DNA of 64,000 nt from Yamagishiella unicocca (taxonomy: Eukaryota > Chlorophyta > Chlorophyceae > Chlamydomonadales > Volvocaceae), in NCBI GenBank assembly GCA_003116995.1, contig BDSL01000005.1, forward strand, positions 806,001 through 870,000, in the 5' to 3' direction. A program made the translations under genes and the position numbers. Positions 33,594 to 46,538 of the stretch are shown here, one piece after another; within the stretch, counting starts at the first letter, position 1; every line of letters starts with the position of its first letter. The notes beneath the pieces are model-generated. The model made no database searches. It was not told where the DNA came from and saw nothing but the letters and a program-made list of their open reading frames with translations.

Positions 33594-35317
33594 CTGGAAA
33601 AGCTCCTTAGACGTACTAGTAATGCGGCATGGGTTCAATATATATTGGCGATTGGATCCCGAGCCTGCGCCACGGCAGACCAACGCTGGTTGATTGGTTG
33701 TCGCCCGAAGCCAGGACTGCGGCAATCCCGGCCCGCACACCTGGATGCGTTCTGTGCAATTGAGGATAGTGCAGAGCTGATGTATTAGGCGCAGCACGGC
33801 CGCTACTTGAAGCACCGCATGCTCCGGCTGGCGGCTGTCTTCCCAGCGGATTCCGCAATAGGCATTGCATGGCGCTATAATATTCCACAAACCACGACTT
33901 TCAAGCTTATCGTGCCATGGTGCGGGCTTGAGACAGCGGCGTGTTGAGACGTTCAAGTGCGAAATGCGGCGGTCAAGGACCGGTTATGTGGTGCCAAGTA
34001 TATAAGGGGCGACGGTGATGTGGCTGCAAATGACAAAGGAGCGAATTTAGCCGAAAGCTTTACAACGAGCGGTAACACCCAGCAGACGAGACGCTTGGGA
34101 GTTGGTTGACAGGTAACCATGCGCTCCCGGTCGACTTGGCCGGCTTTTCAGCAATTCTCATACTTTTTCAATTTCGGAAACGGCTTTGCGCACTGGACAT
34201 GCTCAAGGAGAAATTCCGCCTCTACCTCAGAAGCGGGCACTTGAAATATAGAGGCCACATAGGAAGCGTAGAATGCACGTTAGGCACGGCAAACCCACAG
34301 TCCAACTTAAGGGGAGGACGGGTACAGGGCAGGAAATGGAGGGATAGAGCTTCGGCTATAGCGGGCCCCTGCGGGTTAGAAGGCGCCTGAAGGGGCCAGA
34401 CGAGGGAGGAGCAAGCGAAGCCTACGGCAAGCCACTGGGAGGCGCCCATGATATTCGTTGGACGATAGTCTTAACCCTTTTATGTGTTCGTGGTCTATGC
34501 GCGTCGCACTGGTTGGGAGGGGGCCGATGGGGGTATCAGCATGGGGTGTAACCAGACGAAGGCCGTGGCTCAAGAGCCAGTCCACAGTTTGTACGTCCCT
34601 ATCCGTCATGATCATCAGCAACGGCCCAGCATGCTCACGATTATTGGTTGTTGGGCCCGCCGGTCCCGTCAACCCACAAAGGCATGGCGTGTGACCCCGT
34701 CGTGACCCCTGCGACTGAGATAGAAGTGACGCCATGTCCGGACGCAGCGCGCTAAACACCTACTAGGAGCCGTTCAGCGCGTCAGGCTTGCTGTCGAGCT
34801 GGTAAAGCTACGCAAGGAAAAGTGCAGTAAGGGAAAACGTCGGACGCATAGGGAAGTAACTGTCCCGTCCAATTCCCAAAGCTTGCAAACTAGAAGCGCT
34901 ATTTCTTTCGCTTCAAAGCACTATCCAATTTGGGGCGCTGAGCCAGGAAGTCTAGCAGTCGCCGCACCTGGCCACCCACACGCGCATGAACATGGAAGTA
35001 GGGTTCGCGCGGCGAAACCCTTCAGCCAATCTGCTTGCAGCAAGTAACTTGACGAGGAACAAAAGTTACTTTTATGTAGTTAAGTGGAGGGTGGAAACTA
35101 AAGGGGAAAAGTGCGTGTCCGTGTCGTGCTGACGTGCCGACGCACCGCCGGCGGGCCGCCTCACGCCCCTTATATAGTCGTCAACACGTTTACATATGTA
35201 CTATTGTACTCACTCAGACAGCTTTACATCACTTAACACGCTCAAATTCAATTAGTCGCTACTTTTGTTTTCGCGCAACAGCGTCTTCTTGCTCTCCCCC
35301 CGCCTATCGCAATAGCC
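33594..35317. other. region between PTAC10-like gene and kinase gene
   Basis: Should contain the missing 5' exons and promoter of the minus-strand gene and the kinase promoter. Two inward-facing copies of TATATAAGGGGCG occur, at about 34000 (plus) and 35176 (minus). No exon could be assigned. Confidence 0.35.
35171..35177 (+). promoter_or_regulatory. TATA box candidate for the kinase gene
   Basis: TATATAG lies about 140 bases upstream of the kinase ATG. Spacing is compatible with a core promoter and a roughly 110-base 5' UTR. Confidence 0.35.
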
Positions 35318-37269
35318 ATGTGCAACCGTTCACTACGAGCTGGGCCAAGTCTGCACAGGCCACATCACAATCAACACCTGGCGAAGCCGCGGATGTGCCT
35401 CCAAAGACGTTGTCTCGCAGCGAACACGGCTGTGCCCGCAGTCAGCACGTCAACCTCAACTTCCTCTGTCGACACTTCTCTCCTTGAGCTTGGATGGCGA
35501 ACCGACTTGCGAGAGCAGTACGTGCAAGGGAAAGTGCTCGGCACGGGCAGCTTCGGCACTGTCCACCTGGGCATCCACGCGGCGAGCGGGCAGGAAGTTG
35601 CGATAAAGACGCTTCCTAAAGAGCGACCGAGGTTGTCTCGAGCCAAGGTTATCGAGAAGCTGCAACGGTAAGCCGGAAGTCTTGTGCCGCAGGCCTAATT
35701 GACCTTCCGGGACTATCGACCACTCTTCTCTTTACCTGTTGCAGTGAGCTCACCCTACTGGATCGCCTTGCGGGTAGTTCTCGAGTTATTCAGCTTCTGG
35801 ATTGCTACGAGGACGAGGACAACGTCTATCTTGTGACGGAAGCATGCCAAGGCGGGGACCTGCAACAATTTTCTGATGTGAGTCCTCGCGTTCATATTTG
35901 TTGCACGCATGCATTATGTACCCTTGTTGGGAATTATGTGCGTACGTCAGCAGCCTATAAGCGCTATTGCGCCGCTTGAGCACGACTCTTCTTGTCCGCG
36001 ACCATCCTCACAGGCTTACGGACCGCTTACGGAGCGATGCCTTGCTCTTGTGGCGTTGGAGGTCCTGCAAGTTGTTCAGAGCTGCCACCGGCTAGGAATC
36101 CTGCACGGTGACGTCAAGCCCGGTAGGTCCTTCGCAGTTGCCCGTCGGGGGGCCGACCACAGCCCTAGCTAAAGGTGCTACGAGTTTGCGGCGCAAACAA
36201 AGCGGCACAGTCTTGCGTCCACGGACGACTCCGACGTTGCATTTATATACTGCCCCTTTTTTGCGCGGGAAGTGGGTCGCTCAATTCGGGCTCGGAGGAT
36301 GGCGAGGAAGGGGTGGGAGCTTAAACATACAAGCACGGCGGGCGCCTTTCGAACCCCACTGACCGCAACTCCCTCCTTCCTTGCGAATGGTTTCCTGCCG
36401 CCGTAGCTAACTTCTGCATCAAGGAAGAGTTCCGGCATCCGTACGCAGCCTCGCCCTCGGCTCTGCACCGGACGCCTTGGCTGAAGGCCGTTGATTTCGG
36501 GTGTTCTCAGCTGCACTACCGCCACACCCGCCTCACTAAGCGATCGGGGACACCGGTGTACATGGCTCCGGAGGTGAGCGACTGAACGAGTCGTGCGAAG
36601 CTGTACATGGGGAAACGTGGGGAAACACATGTGAACCCCCCTATTTTGCGGGCTGTGCGGGGTCATCCACATAATCGGCGCCCGCCCTACCCACCACTGC
36701 ATAAAAACCAACCGTGTGCAAGACAAGTCCATCTCGCTTGCCTGCGGACTGCGACACCGCCCTCACCCTGCCAAGCACCTTCCCGAGGTTTCCTCACCCC
36801 CTTCCCGCCTCCTGCTGTCGCTCCTCCTGCTCCTCAGATCTTTCGCCGCGACTACTCCTTCGAGGTGGACGTCTGGAGCACCGGCGTGCTGCTCTACCAG
36901 CTCTTTTGCCGGCAGTTCCCCTTCTGGCAGGGTGACTCGTACAACCGCGCCCTCTCGCTGGACGAGGTGGCCAAGGCCATCACGCAGGCGGACATCCGGA
37001 TGGACTTCGGGCCCTGGCTCACCATGTCGCCCCAGGGGCTCAGCTTCGTGCGGGGCTGCCTCACCCGCGACCCCTCTCAGCGCCTGACGCTGGATGAGGC
37101 GCTGGCGCACCCCTGGCTGGAGGCGCACGCGGGAGCGCTGGCAGACAGCGTGCCGGGGCCGCTGGTGGAAACGGAGGTGCCTGCGGCGAACAACATCGTG
37201 CGCAGGGCTGCGACGCCGAAGCAGCAGCCACAGGGGTGCAGCTGCCGCGATGCGGCCATGGCGGCGTGA
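35318..37269 (+). CDS. serine/threonine protein kinase, CDPK/CAMK-like catalytic domain without EF hands
   Basis: Exons are 35318-35667, 35745-35877, 36014-36122, 36407-36573 and 36838-37269, with phases 2, 0, 1, 0, giving 396 aa. The catalytic domain runs from about residue 70 to 345. It has the P-loop GTGSFGTVHLG, lysine VAIK, hinge VTEACQGGDL, catalytic loop HGDVKPANF, the Mg-binding DFG in VDFGCSQ, activation-segment end GTPVYMAPE, VDVWSTGVLLY, and RDPSQRLTLDEALAHPW. The first 60 residues are Ser/Thr/Arg-rich and could be a targeting sequence. The Arg of the usual HRD motif is Gly (HGD), making it a non-RD kinase that need not depend on activation-loop phosphorylation. The tail after the kinase domain is about 50 residues with no calmodulin-like domain. 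The start is the first in-frame ATG; substrate unknown. Confidence 0.92.
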
Positions 37270-40200
37270 GAGGAAGGAATGACGGACGGACTCGCGGGCG
37301 CGGATGTCCGTGACACGGCTGCGGAGGCCGTGTCCGGCAGTTCAAGGGGATGGGAGGCGAAGGAGAGAAGTGTGGAAACGCGAGCTCAGCGGTTTTCGCG
37401 ACTGCGGAACCGCTGGCTGGTCCACTTTGCATCCTCCGCCGGGCACAGTAAGGCGCATGTCATGCATCCTATCACCAGTTTGCGTGGGGATGCGCCGACA
37501 CCCGGTGCGGAAGGATGGATGGTTGTGGCTCGGGACCAGGTGCTCGTGTAGGGTGGAAAGCGCTGGGCGGCGCCGACGCCGTCAGCTCGGCCAGATTGGC
37601 TGGCGCTGGCGTACGTTGCAAGGCTGCGTCGCCAAGGCGTCTTGAACCCGACCGATGTGCGTGTTCCTCTCTTCGCCTCTTGATTCTTGATTGATGACAT
37701 TCCGGCAGAGGGCTGCCGGTGCGGCAGCCTTATGTAGTAGTAGCACCGGGTGTTCGTTTGTGAATCGTTGTGTGACTAGTTCACTTTCGTTGCATGGTCG
37801 TTCTGCGTTGACACCCCCCACCCTTAGCGTGTCCTACCCCATTGATGATACGTTTGTTCATTGTCACGGAACCCCGGAAAGCCCATCTCGGGCGGAGCAT
37901 CAGCTGCGCATCTTTCGGGTCACTGTGCAATTCATCGTGTTTAGGGTAATAGTTTTAGGGCAAGCATGCTCCAGGATGCGGCGCGTCCCGACTTCGACGC
38001 GTCAACACGGCTGGTACTGGTTTGTGGGGCACTGCAGTTTGCAGGGGCTTCTCGACACGTGCTAGTTGCGCCTCGATCTTGTGCGGATCTGCACCTCGTT
38101 GCCTGTCGGGCGTCATTCTCCGGTGTATGAAGCCTGGCTCGCAGCTTCTGGTGTATGCAGCCCAGGCTTACCCGCTACGGAGCATGCGATACCCAATGTA
38201 CTGCTGCTGCTTCCAACTTGGCTAGCGCTGCATGCTTTGCTTGTCTTTCTTGCTGCAGACTTCAGTTTGTTTGGAGGGTGGAGGCCGCGAATGACGGTCG
38301 CTTGTGCGTGTTTGGCGTATTTCGTGGTGGGTGCTGCCGTCATCGACATATGTGAGCAAGGGATGTGCATGTGCGCATTCCTGGCGTCGCCATTGTGTGC
38401 GCGACTGTGTCGTGGTGCGAGGCTGCACTCGCCTGCGCGCCTGCCTGGCCGCACATCTCAACTCGCTTCACTACCTACTGGGCTTGACAGACGCGTACGT
38501 GTGTAGTAGTCGTCACACAATAATGGCTATAACATAGTCGGTGCGGTCGGTTGTGTGTGGCTGGGGTATTACTAAGTTGGCCAGAGCATCGGAAATCGGG
38601 CAATTGTGTAATTGGTGGCGGGCGCCGCGCTGCAGGCATGCGGTGCTGAATGCCGGACCGGCGGCAGGTTGGGTTGGCTGCCGCCCAATGCTGGCCCGCG
38701 CCGCCGGCCTTGTTGCGGGAAACTATGGTGCGGTGTCTCATCATCCTCTCGCCCGGTATTTGCATGTGTGAAGTGGTTAGGGTCGAGATGGATCGCGGGC
38801 GTACATATAGGGCAGAGGAGGCCGTGTTTACGTTTTTGGTGTACCATTTCAAGGCTGGAGATAACATGGACGGGATGCGGACTCGAATACCGCGCATGCT
38901 GACTGTGCAGGCCCTGTCGGATGCCGGCTAGCTGGCCGTAGCCAGGTATGCTTCCATGTATCTGGTTAGAAGGCTTTAAAAGAGAAGATCATGCTGTGAT
39001 TCTGCTAATGAAATTCTGCTGCAGCTGCACGAGTGGCCAAGTCTTCATGGTGGCCGTTGTTGAATCGTTTGGGTTTCGATAATCTTTTATTTCGATTTTG
39101 GAGTTGCACGCTGTGCGATTAGCAGCAGAGGAGTGACCAGCCTACGGCCCTTTTTGGCGGAGTAGAGAGATTGTACAAGTAACCGAGCTGTGTAACATCA
39201 AAGAGAGTCAGACTCGGCTTTGAGCCAGCACTTGATGCGCCTCTGACACCTCAGCGCGAACGCTAACAACATGTGCAGAGTTAGGGGGCGACCAGCGCCC
39301 CTTGGTGGAAGTCCGACTATCGTAGCCTACGAGCCTTAAGCGGCCCGTCTCTGTCCCTCCTCTGGCCTCAAAAGCCCCGCACCTGTAGTTGCGAACCAAG
39401 GGCGCTCCCTACAAAGTGCCAATGCTTTTTTTCCCTAACTGAAAGGTCGTAGACACAACAACAGGTGAACGGCGCAAGTCCTCTTCTGGGTTCAGACCCG
39501 GGTAATTGACCGAAGCGCAGCCCACAGCTGCACTGTTATTTGCCGGGCAACAGATGCTCGCCACTGTCGTTACACTGGGCACCTCGTGCGAGAGGATACA
39601 TTGAGCATGGCCGGGGTTGCCAGGAATGGCATCGCGCCGTGCTAAGGCGGCGAAGGCTACGTGGGCCCGATGTGTGCACCCGATCCCTTCGGCTCCGATT
39701 GTGAGCCAATGCCGAAAGCTATCAGACGATATGAGACAAATTCCGTTACGCAGTGTCAATGCACCGTACCTAACAACGCACTCGCGAGATATTTCACTCT
39801 AACCGTCGCGCTCAGGTTCGCGTTTATGGAGCGACACCGAAACCATGACTAATGCCCGTGAATCGACAATGCCGGTGCTGGGGCATGACACAAGCAGTTC
39901 ACACAAAACTCCTTACCAACGAGCTTATGTGCTTCTTTGGGACGGCAGGTGTCTGCAGCTGTGACACTTGACACGGCGGTTGCTCGAAGGAACGCAATAG
40001 GGGGATTTCTAAGTGCGAAGTGTTTCTACCCGCGATGTAGATGCTCGTCCCACAGTGAACTTAGGAAGGTTCACATGTTCTTAAGCTGGGAACCACAGCT
40101 TAGGGTGAAGGAACCATTAGAAACAAATAAGCTTGTGGAGATTTGAACGCAGCTTGTCCATGATGGATCGGGAGTGATAGGCGCAATCCCCAGACGTTAC

Positions 40201-41052
40201 ATCTTTTTGAGACTTTCATCTTGCAATGTAAATCATCAACGTTTGGACGAGGTACTTCATTCCCCCCCCCTCCTCGATCTTTCAGAGTATTACTTAACAT
40301 TACTACCGGTACTTCTTGGAGAATGCCATGCGCCGAAAACGTGTTCTGGGCCAGGATGCAAGCATACACCACATTAAAACGTTTGTACTGCTACCTTTAC
40401 TACCCTTCCTACCTTTCCTACCCCTACATGGATTAATTGGGATACATAGCATGGTGAGCTCGGAACGATCGCAGCGCTAGAAATAATTGGTGCTGCGCAG
40501 ACATGCCAATACGCACACGTGTGCGGTGCCTCAATACACAATTTGCCCCAAGCCATACCGCAACGCGATTGCCTCATCGACAACGACAGCGCCATAGCCA
40601 CCCGCCCACGTGTCCCTCCACGGCATTCTCGTATGCTTCGCTTCACCCACTGAAATCTGTCAGCACAACCAAACGACATTAAACATACAAAAGACTCATA
40701 ACGGACAGAACAAGCGATACTGCACTCTTACACATGGTTATCGGAGCAGGGCTCGACTCAAAATTGCTCCCATAAGACTTGACGAAACGGAGGCATAATG
40801 GGAAACACGTCAAAGACGCTCGTGAAGCAAATCGTAAGGGCGCGCATCAAAGGCCTCTTATTGCAACTCTACTTCTGCGCTCGTTTAAGATGCTGTGCTC
40901 GGCCCTAGAGGCCCCTACCGACGCGTTCGTGCACACGCTATAATCGCCACCTTATAGAAGCAACGAGGTATGGCGCCTATGGCTGCTTGAAGAGATCCTG
41001 CTGTAATGCCCACAGTTGGTCGCCGTCGACACGGCGGGACGCACGTGGAAAC
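37270..41052. other. gene-poor interval, nothing recognised
   Basis: This stretch of 3.8 kb has lower GC than the flanking genes, short unrelated open frames and no splice-supported exons. The 3' UTR of the kinase lies at its left end. A minus-strand TGTAA at 40728-40732 lies about 320 bases past the DUF506 stop and is its likely polyadenylation signal. Confidence 0.45.
40728..40732 (-). terminator. TGTAA polyadenylation signal candidate for the DUF506 gene
   Basis: TGTAA is the usual volvocine polyadenylation signal. This copy is on the coding strand about 320 bases downstream of the stop. Confidence 0.45.
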
Positions 41053-42634
41053 TCAGCAAGCTGCTGCCGCAGCGAGCTTGACGGTGTAGATGCGAGGAAG
41101 CATCTTTAGGGCCGCCGTTGACAGCTTCAGGCTTGAGCAGGAGCCGCGCTTGAGGCTAGACGAGCAGCCGCTGCGTTTGTGGACCGGTGACACTACGAGG
41201 GATTGCAGCATGCCGCTGTGGGTCATATCCTTGCCCCGGAGGCTGCAAGCGTCCCCACTGCTGCTCTTACGTGGCTGCTGCTGGCGTTCTTCAAGAGCCG
41301 CCAGGCACTGCCGCCAATGAGCTTGGGCCTCGAGTTGTACGGTGCGTGACTCCTCAGCGGCAGCCGCCAGCTGCTGCGTCAGAGCTGAACTGCGAGGCCG
41401 GCCAGCGCTCGGAGAGTCGCAGCTGACGCTACGAGTATCAGCTTGTGGAGCCGAGAAGCCCTTGATGACCATATGTGGCTCTTGGAAGGAGCGGCAGGAC
41501 GTGCGATCGCTGCTGCTGGTGCTGCATGCCGCGGACGACCTGTTGGAGCACGCGGGGCGACTGTCGCCGCTGCGCAGCGAAGGCCAGCTCTGCACCGACG
41601 TGGGCGATGACGAGAGGGTGCCGTGCACGCTGCTCCTGAGAGCCGGGTGCAGAGTGCTCGCGAATGAAGGGGGGGCGAACACGGAATCTGCGAAGCGGCG
41701 CGGCAGCCACTTGCTAAGGAGCGCCTGCTTGCTGCGCCAGGGGGGCAGCTCGATCCCGTGAGCGAGGGACTCCTGGAGGAGTGTTCCGGTCAATAAGCAG
41801 ACAAGCGCGTTGACGGTGCCGATGGTGCCGACGAAGCACTCCGGTACATTTCCAACAGCAGCAGAATATGAACTTGTAGCCGGCATCCCGGCGACGTTGA
41901 ATTGCTCACGGAAGGAGGGGTCGACAATGACGCATAGCCCTGCAGAAGGACGTACATTAGCACACGTCAGAAACGCGTAAGGGCTGTCGTTGAGCAATGC
42001 AAACGAAGAGGCAGGTACCGATCATAATACTTTACAAAGTAATGACAATTAATGGTCGTGCCTAATGCATAGTCACCGGATTTGCAGGATATGCTGTACG
42101 CGCACGTGCGCTTGAAAGGTTGCTCCCGTGTAGCTGAGTCGGCAGCTAGCAGACATATGGGCTCTTCAAAGGGTACTTCATGCTGCTGCGTGAGATAGCG
42201 GATTGCTGCCCGTCGGCTGCGTACGGCTGAACGCATGCTTACCCGAAGACCCTTCTTGGCAGATTAGGAATGAGTGCCGAAGCGTCGACAGGTAGTCAGG
42301 CGAGTCGATACCAACTCCAAGGCCGGTGCGCAACGTTACTAGAAGTCCTTGGTCGGCGAGACCCTGGGCGATTTCCGGCAGCGTTGATGGACTCGGTTGC
42401 GGAACTGCAGACAAAACCTTCCGCAGTGCTAGTTGGACACGCCCAAGCGCAGCAAGTACACCCGGTGATAGTCCCAGATGCGGAGAAGCAGCCTGCAGGA
42501 TTGGGAAACAGGGGGTCAAACGCCAGTACTGCCAAGAACAGGCGACAGACCGCTTCCGCGGTTCCGCGCACTAAAGGACCCACCTTAGCACACCCATGGG
42601 AATCCGCGGATGGGGTAGGAGCCCTGGTTGACAT
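41053..42634 (-). CDS. DUF506 (PDDEXK-like, plant type) family protein
   Basis: A plant-lineage family of unknown biochemical function. The exons are 42634-42584, 42492-42243 and 41939-41053, with phases 0 and 1, giving 395 aa. Family hallmarks are present: the Leu-rich GLADQGLLVTLRTG segment, YLSTLRHSFLICQEG joined across the intron to LCVIVDPSFREQF (the family R/VIVDPdFraqF motif), VPECFVGT, and ELPPWRSKQALLSKWLP (PPWR...KW). After the domain, about 220 residues are Ser/Arg-rich and apparently disordered, longer than in most land-plant members. The short first exon (17 codons, MSTRAPTPSADSHGCAK) is predicted from a clean AAG|GTGGGT donor and matching phase. The Cys-rich N-terminal segment seen in plant members is not evident. 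Confidence 0.82.
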
Positions 42635-45600
42635 TGTTCTGAATTCTCGGGTCTCTGCTCGGTCGATATGCACTTGGGGCTTGTATGCAATCGTTGTTTG
42701 AAGTTGAGACGGCACAGCAACTTGAGTATCCTCAGCAACTCTAGAAAAAGATATAGTACAAGGAAGGTAGGGCATCTAATATCAGGATAATGGCGGCGGT
42801 GTCCCTGCAGCGAGGTGCTCACGGGAACGCGCACGGGGAGCTTGGGACGAGCAACCGTTCATGTGAGTTTACGACGGCCCATGTGCTCTTGCATATGTCA
42901 GATTTGGAGGTGCTCAATAGCTTACCTTTCATTTGTCATGTATACATCCTGGACTCCTACACGGACGATGCCCTTGGTGGGTAGGCTTGATTGCAGTGAA
43001 GCTAAACGCCAGTTAGCCACTCGCCGATAACTGTGTTCATTTGGGTCATTGACAATTGGATAATAACGTAAAACCTTTTTTCTGATAATTTCTAAAATGG
43101 TTTGGATGTTCAGGTGCACGGTGCGTGGCCAGCGGTATAGTCCGGATACATCGCAATTCCCTGACCAGAAAGGTTAACCCCCCCAACGCATTCCTCTAAT
43201 CTTTTAGATATGATAATATCTATGCTTACACCGATACCCACCGGCCGCGAATTTTGTCGTTGTCCGGAGGGCAGGAATAGGACGTGACGGACTGGCGAAT
43301 TTCACCACGGATCATTCAATTCCAGCGTCACGGCGGCCCATACGTTAAATTAAAAAGGTTTCTTATGCTTATTGAAAGCTGTTGGATGTACATGCAGATC
43401 CTGGAAACACTTTCCTATGCTCGTGACACGGCTTGACACGACCGCAACGGGAAGGGCTCGCGTCGGCCCTCATCGCCGGCCCAGGATAGGGAACCGCGCA
43501 TGCAAAATCGCATCAGTTTACATGCCCACAATGTCTGTCTTCGAATGCCGTCACGGCCCAATGCATTGCTCCAAACGCGGGACATGGGGTAGACTCTGCC
43601 CCTCAATGGGCCCCTCCCAGTGCCCTGCCCACTTGGGGCACACGGACCGCTGGGACCGTGGGCGGATGTCCAAGGACAGCTCCGCCAGCTGTGCGAATTG
43701 GCCCGCACGATAGCGGTGGGCAAGAGGCAGGGCCATACCCAACCCTCTCTTTCCGCCCCACTAAGGCACCCGTTGGCGGGTCTCTCCCGTGGCCCCCGCA
43801 ATCTGCGACATCATCCATGTGCTCCCTACGCTCCGTCCAGAGAGGGTTCGGGGGAGACCCAAGGGGCCACACCACCATGCCGATGCACCCCCTGTTCGCC
43901 AACTGGCACAACACGCGTTCGTCCATGACTAGCCGATGGGCCTATCAGCCCAGCCAGTGTCACAGCTAAATCTTTGACCCTGGACCCAAGACGTGCAGTG
44001 TGCTGCGCAATAATCAGTGAGCGTAATACAGACCAGACACTTCGTATCGATAATACAGAGCAACCTCTTAGCAACATAGCATAACCCGATTCACGATCGT
44101 CGCGTATCAGACCCAGGGAACTTAACAGTTCTCCGTGCTAACAGCTAACAGCAGCTTACAGCCCGAGCAGTCTCAAAAAAGCGTGTGTCGTACATTCGTA
44201 TCTGAGATGTGAATCGCCAGATATACTCCCAAGACGATGTTCTCAACAGGAACTATCCAACTGCAAATGGCTAAGCACGGAAACGGCCTGCCATAATACG
44301 ATTAGAACAATTACGCCTGTTGACGCGTCATCAGCGTTCCCAGGGTCCTTGGGGTATGGTGGTGTCCGTGACCAACCGCTTAGATATCATAATAGCTTTG
44401 ACGCCGGCCCCGCCTGTTTCATAGCTTCAAAAATAACCTGAATTAACTCGCACATTGAACTGGCTGACGGCCGCGGGAAGGAAAGTGCCTTCAAACCTCA
44501 ATCTTACCAGATCTTACACCGTCGAAATCTCTTGTCCAGGCAGCAGGAGGCGCGACATATGGCGCTCACCTAGGCGAACAGTAGGGGCCATCATCTCACC
44601 TCACAATTTGAGGATCTTCTTCCCCGTTCGCACGTACTCAGGCTGCTTGCTACAGCCGAAGCTGGCCGAAGTTGCGATGCGCTGACGTCTGGCGTGTTTG
44701 TGCGCTGCTGCAGGCTGCTGCTGCCGCGGCTGGCATGATTTGCCGGGCTGAGGGGCACCGTTAGTAACTGTTACTGAGTGCTGGTCGCCATGCAGCCACC
44801 GAAGTAAGGCTGATCGCATCCGAAATTGTTCCGCACACCCTGGAGCATGGCAACACCGGCATAGCTGCTGGGTCCTTTGTGACCTCTGTAACCACGTACC
44901 GTAGGGCAAGCGCACACGACTAGTTGTAAGATATGTCATTTTAAACTACGGCGCTTGTTGCTCAGGGGTACTCGCTCTCTCCCTCGTTGGCCCGTGGGTA
45001 ATTTGTTTGCACCCCTCACGTGGCACAATGTCGCCGGCGAGGAGGCGTTCCTTTCCGTCATGCGGAGGCCAGAGGCGTGATATGTACGATGCGATCACTA
45101 CGCATTCCGGTGCTCGCAGGCTATCCATGGTCGTTGCGTCGCTTTCCTTGACTTCCCTGCAACCCGCTGGCGTCACCTGGAAAATTCCGTTCCTGGACAA
45201 AAGGCGCATGAGTGTGCACCTTTTTGCTTTCAAACGTCACACAATGACTAAGGCAGAAGGTAGCGCTGATGCACTGACAGGAAACGTTTGACAGCTGCAA
45301 CCGCCTCGGCCACATCTGGAAGGCCGTTGGGTCATCGAATAAATTGAGCGCTGTCATTCTCGAGTCGTTGTAAGCGACTTTGCCGCAGCTCTTCCCACCG
45401 CGAAAGCAACGCCGTCGAAACCAGCAGCAGCGCCAGCGCCAGCGCCACCACTACCACCTCCAGCGCTGCAAAACTAACGAAGTATTTACTTTTATAGCGA
45501 CCAAGGATCAATTAGCAACAATTTGATGCCACGACTTGGCTGCATCCGACTGCCCGAATGGCTCCTCTTGAAGCGTCACGCCCGGACGGCAGCAGCGGAC

Positions 45601-46538
45601 GACGCGGGCATCGCTGCGCCGCCTTCAACTCCTCGTGGATCCCGCACAGCCCTCGGCTGGCTACCTTCCTCTCAGGAGGAGTGTACGGATGACACACGGC
45701 AGCGGAGCAGTGCTAGCAGCGCGAGCAGCGGCAGCGATGTGGGCGCGGGCAGCGCCACCGACGCGACCAACAGCTCCAGCAGCGATACCGCGTCGACATC
45801 AGCAGCATCTGGCGGCCTTGGGCAGATCGAGATGCGCACGAAGAGCGGTGCGTGGGCGACTAACAAGGGCGCCGAGGGCGGCAGCGCTATTCGATGTTGT
45901 GGTGTGGCGTGATCCAAGCACCCGGTGTTGTGGAGTTGTGCCCATCCGTTCAAGTCCGGCAAGCTCGGACATCCAAGGAGTGGTTTAAAGCATCCAACGC
46001 AATGATATAGGCTCCATTGGAAAGCCGACAGCACCAAAGCTAATTGTGTGCCATCTGTTCGCAATACACAACAGTTCTACTAGATACGGTAAACACTGAC
46101 ATTGCGAGCTGTCACGAGCTGCCTGGCCGTACCCTGTCCTATCCTGCTCCCCTCCTCCCTGAATCCAGCAGCAGGCCGACCTTCGCCCGCAGCAGAGGAA
46201 CCAGAGGACGAGTGAGTAACAAGGGACCATAGATCGCACCCAGGCGCGCATCTCGACCCGAACCGACACAAAACAACTATCGCGCGTAATTCCACAGTAC
46301 GTTTAAATGCAAACTCGACCTGGTAGTGCAGGGCAGTGGCGCGATCAAAGCCCCTGTCAAGTCGGCTCCATTCCTCGCGCACTGCCCCATGCGATGCCAT
46401 GGCCATCACGGCATCATACAGCACATAGTGTCCGCGACAGCGGCATGTTCACGACAGCGACGCCGAAAGCCCATTTCCGCACGATCCAAGCCCACGCCCT
46501 GCTTGGGCCGGGCGCGTGTACGACGTGTCGTCTCACAG
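42635..46538. other. gene-poor interval
   Basis: 3.9 kb without a convincing gene. An open frame at 45523-45912 (plus), Ser/Ala-rich, might be the first exon of the downstream paralogue, but it shows no similarity to the corresponding exon of the second copy and no matching phase-2 donor was found. Confidence 0.35.

Noticed and set aside
45523..45912. Ser/Ala-rich open frame as first exon of the upstream paralogue
   Set aside because: No similarity to exon 1 of the intact copy, no phase-2 donor, and a stop ends it in non-conserved sequence.
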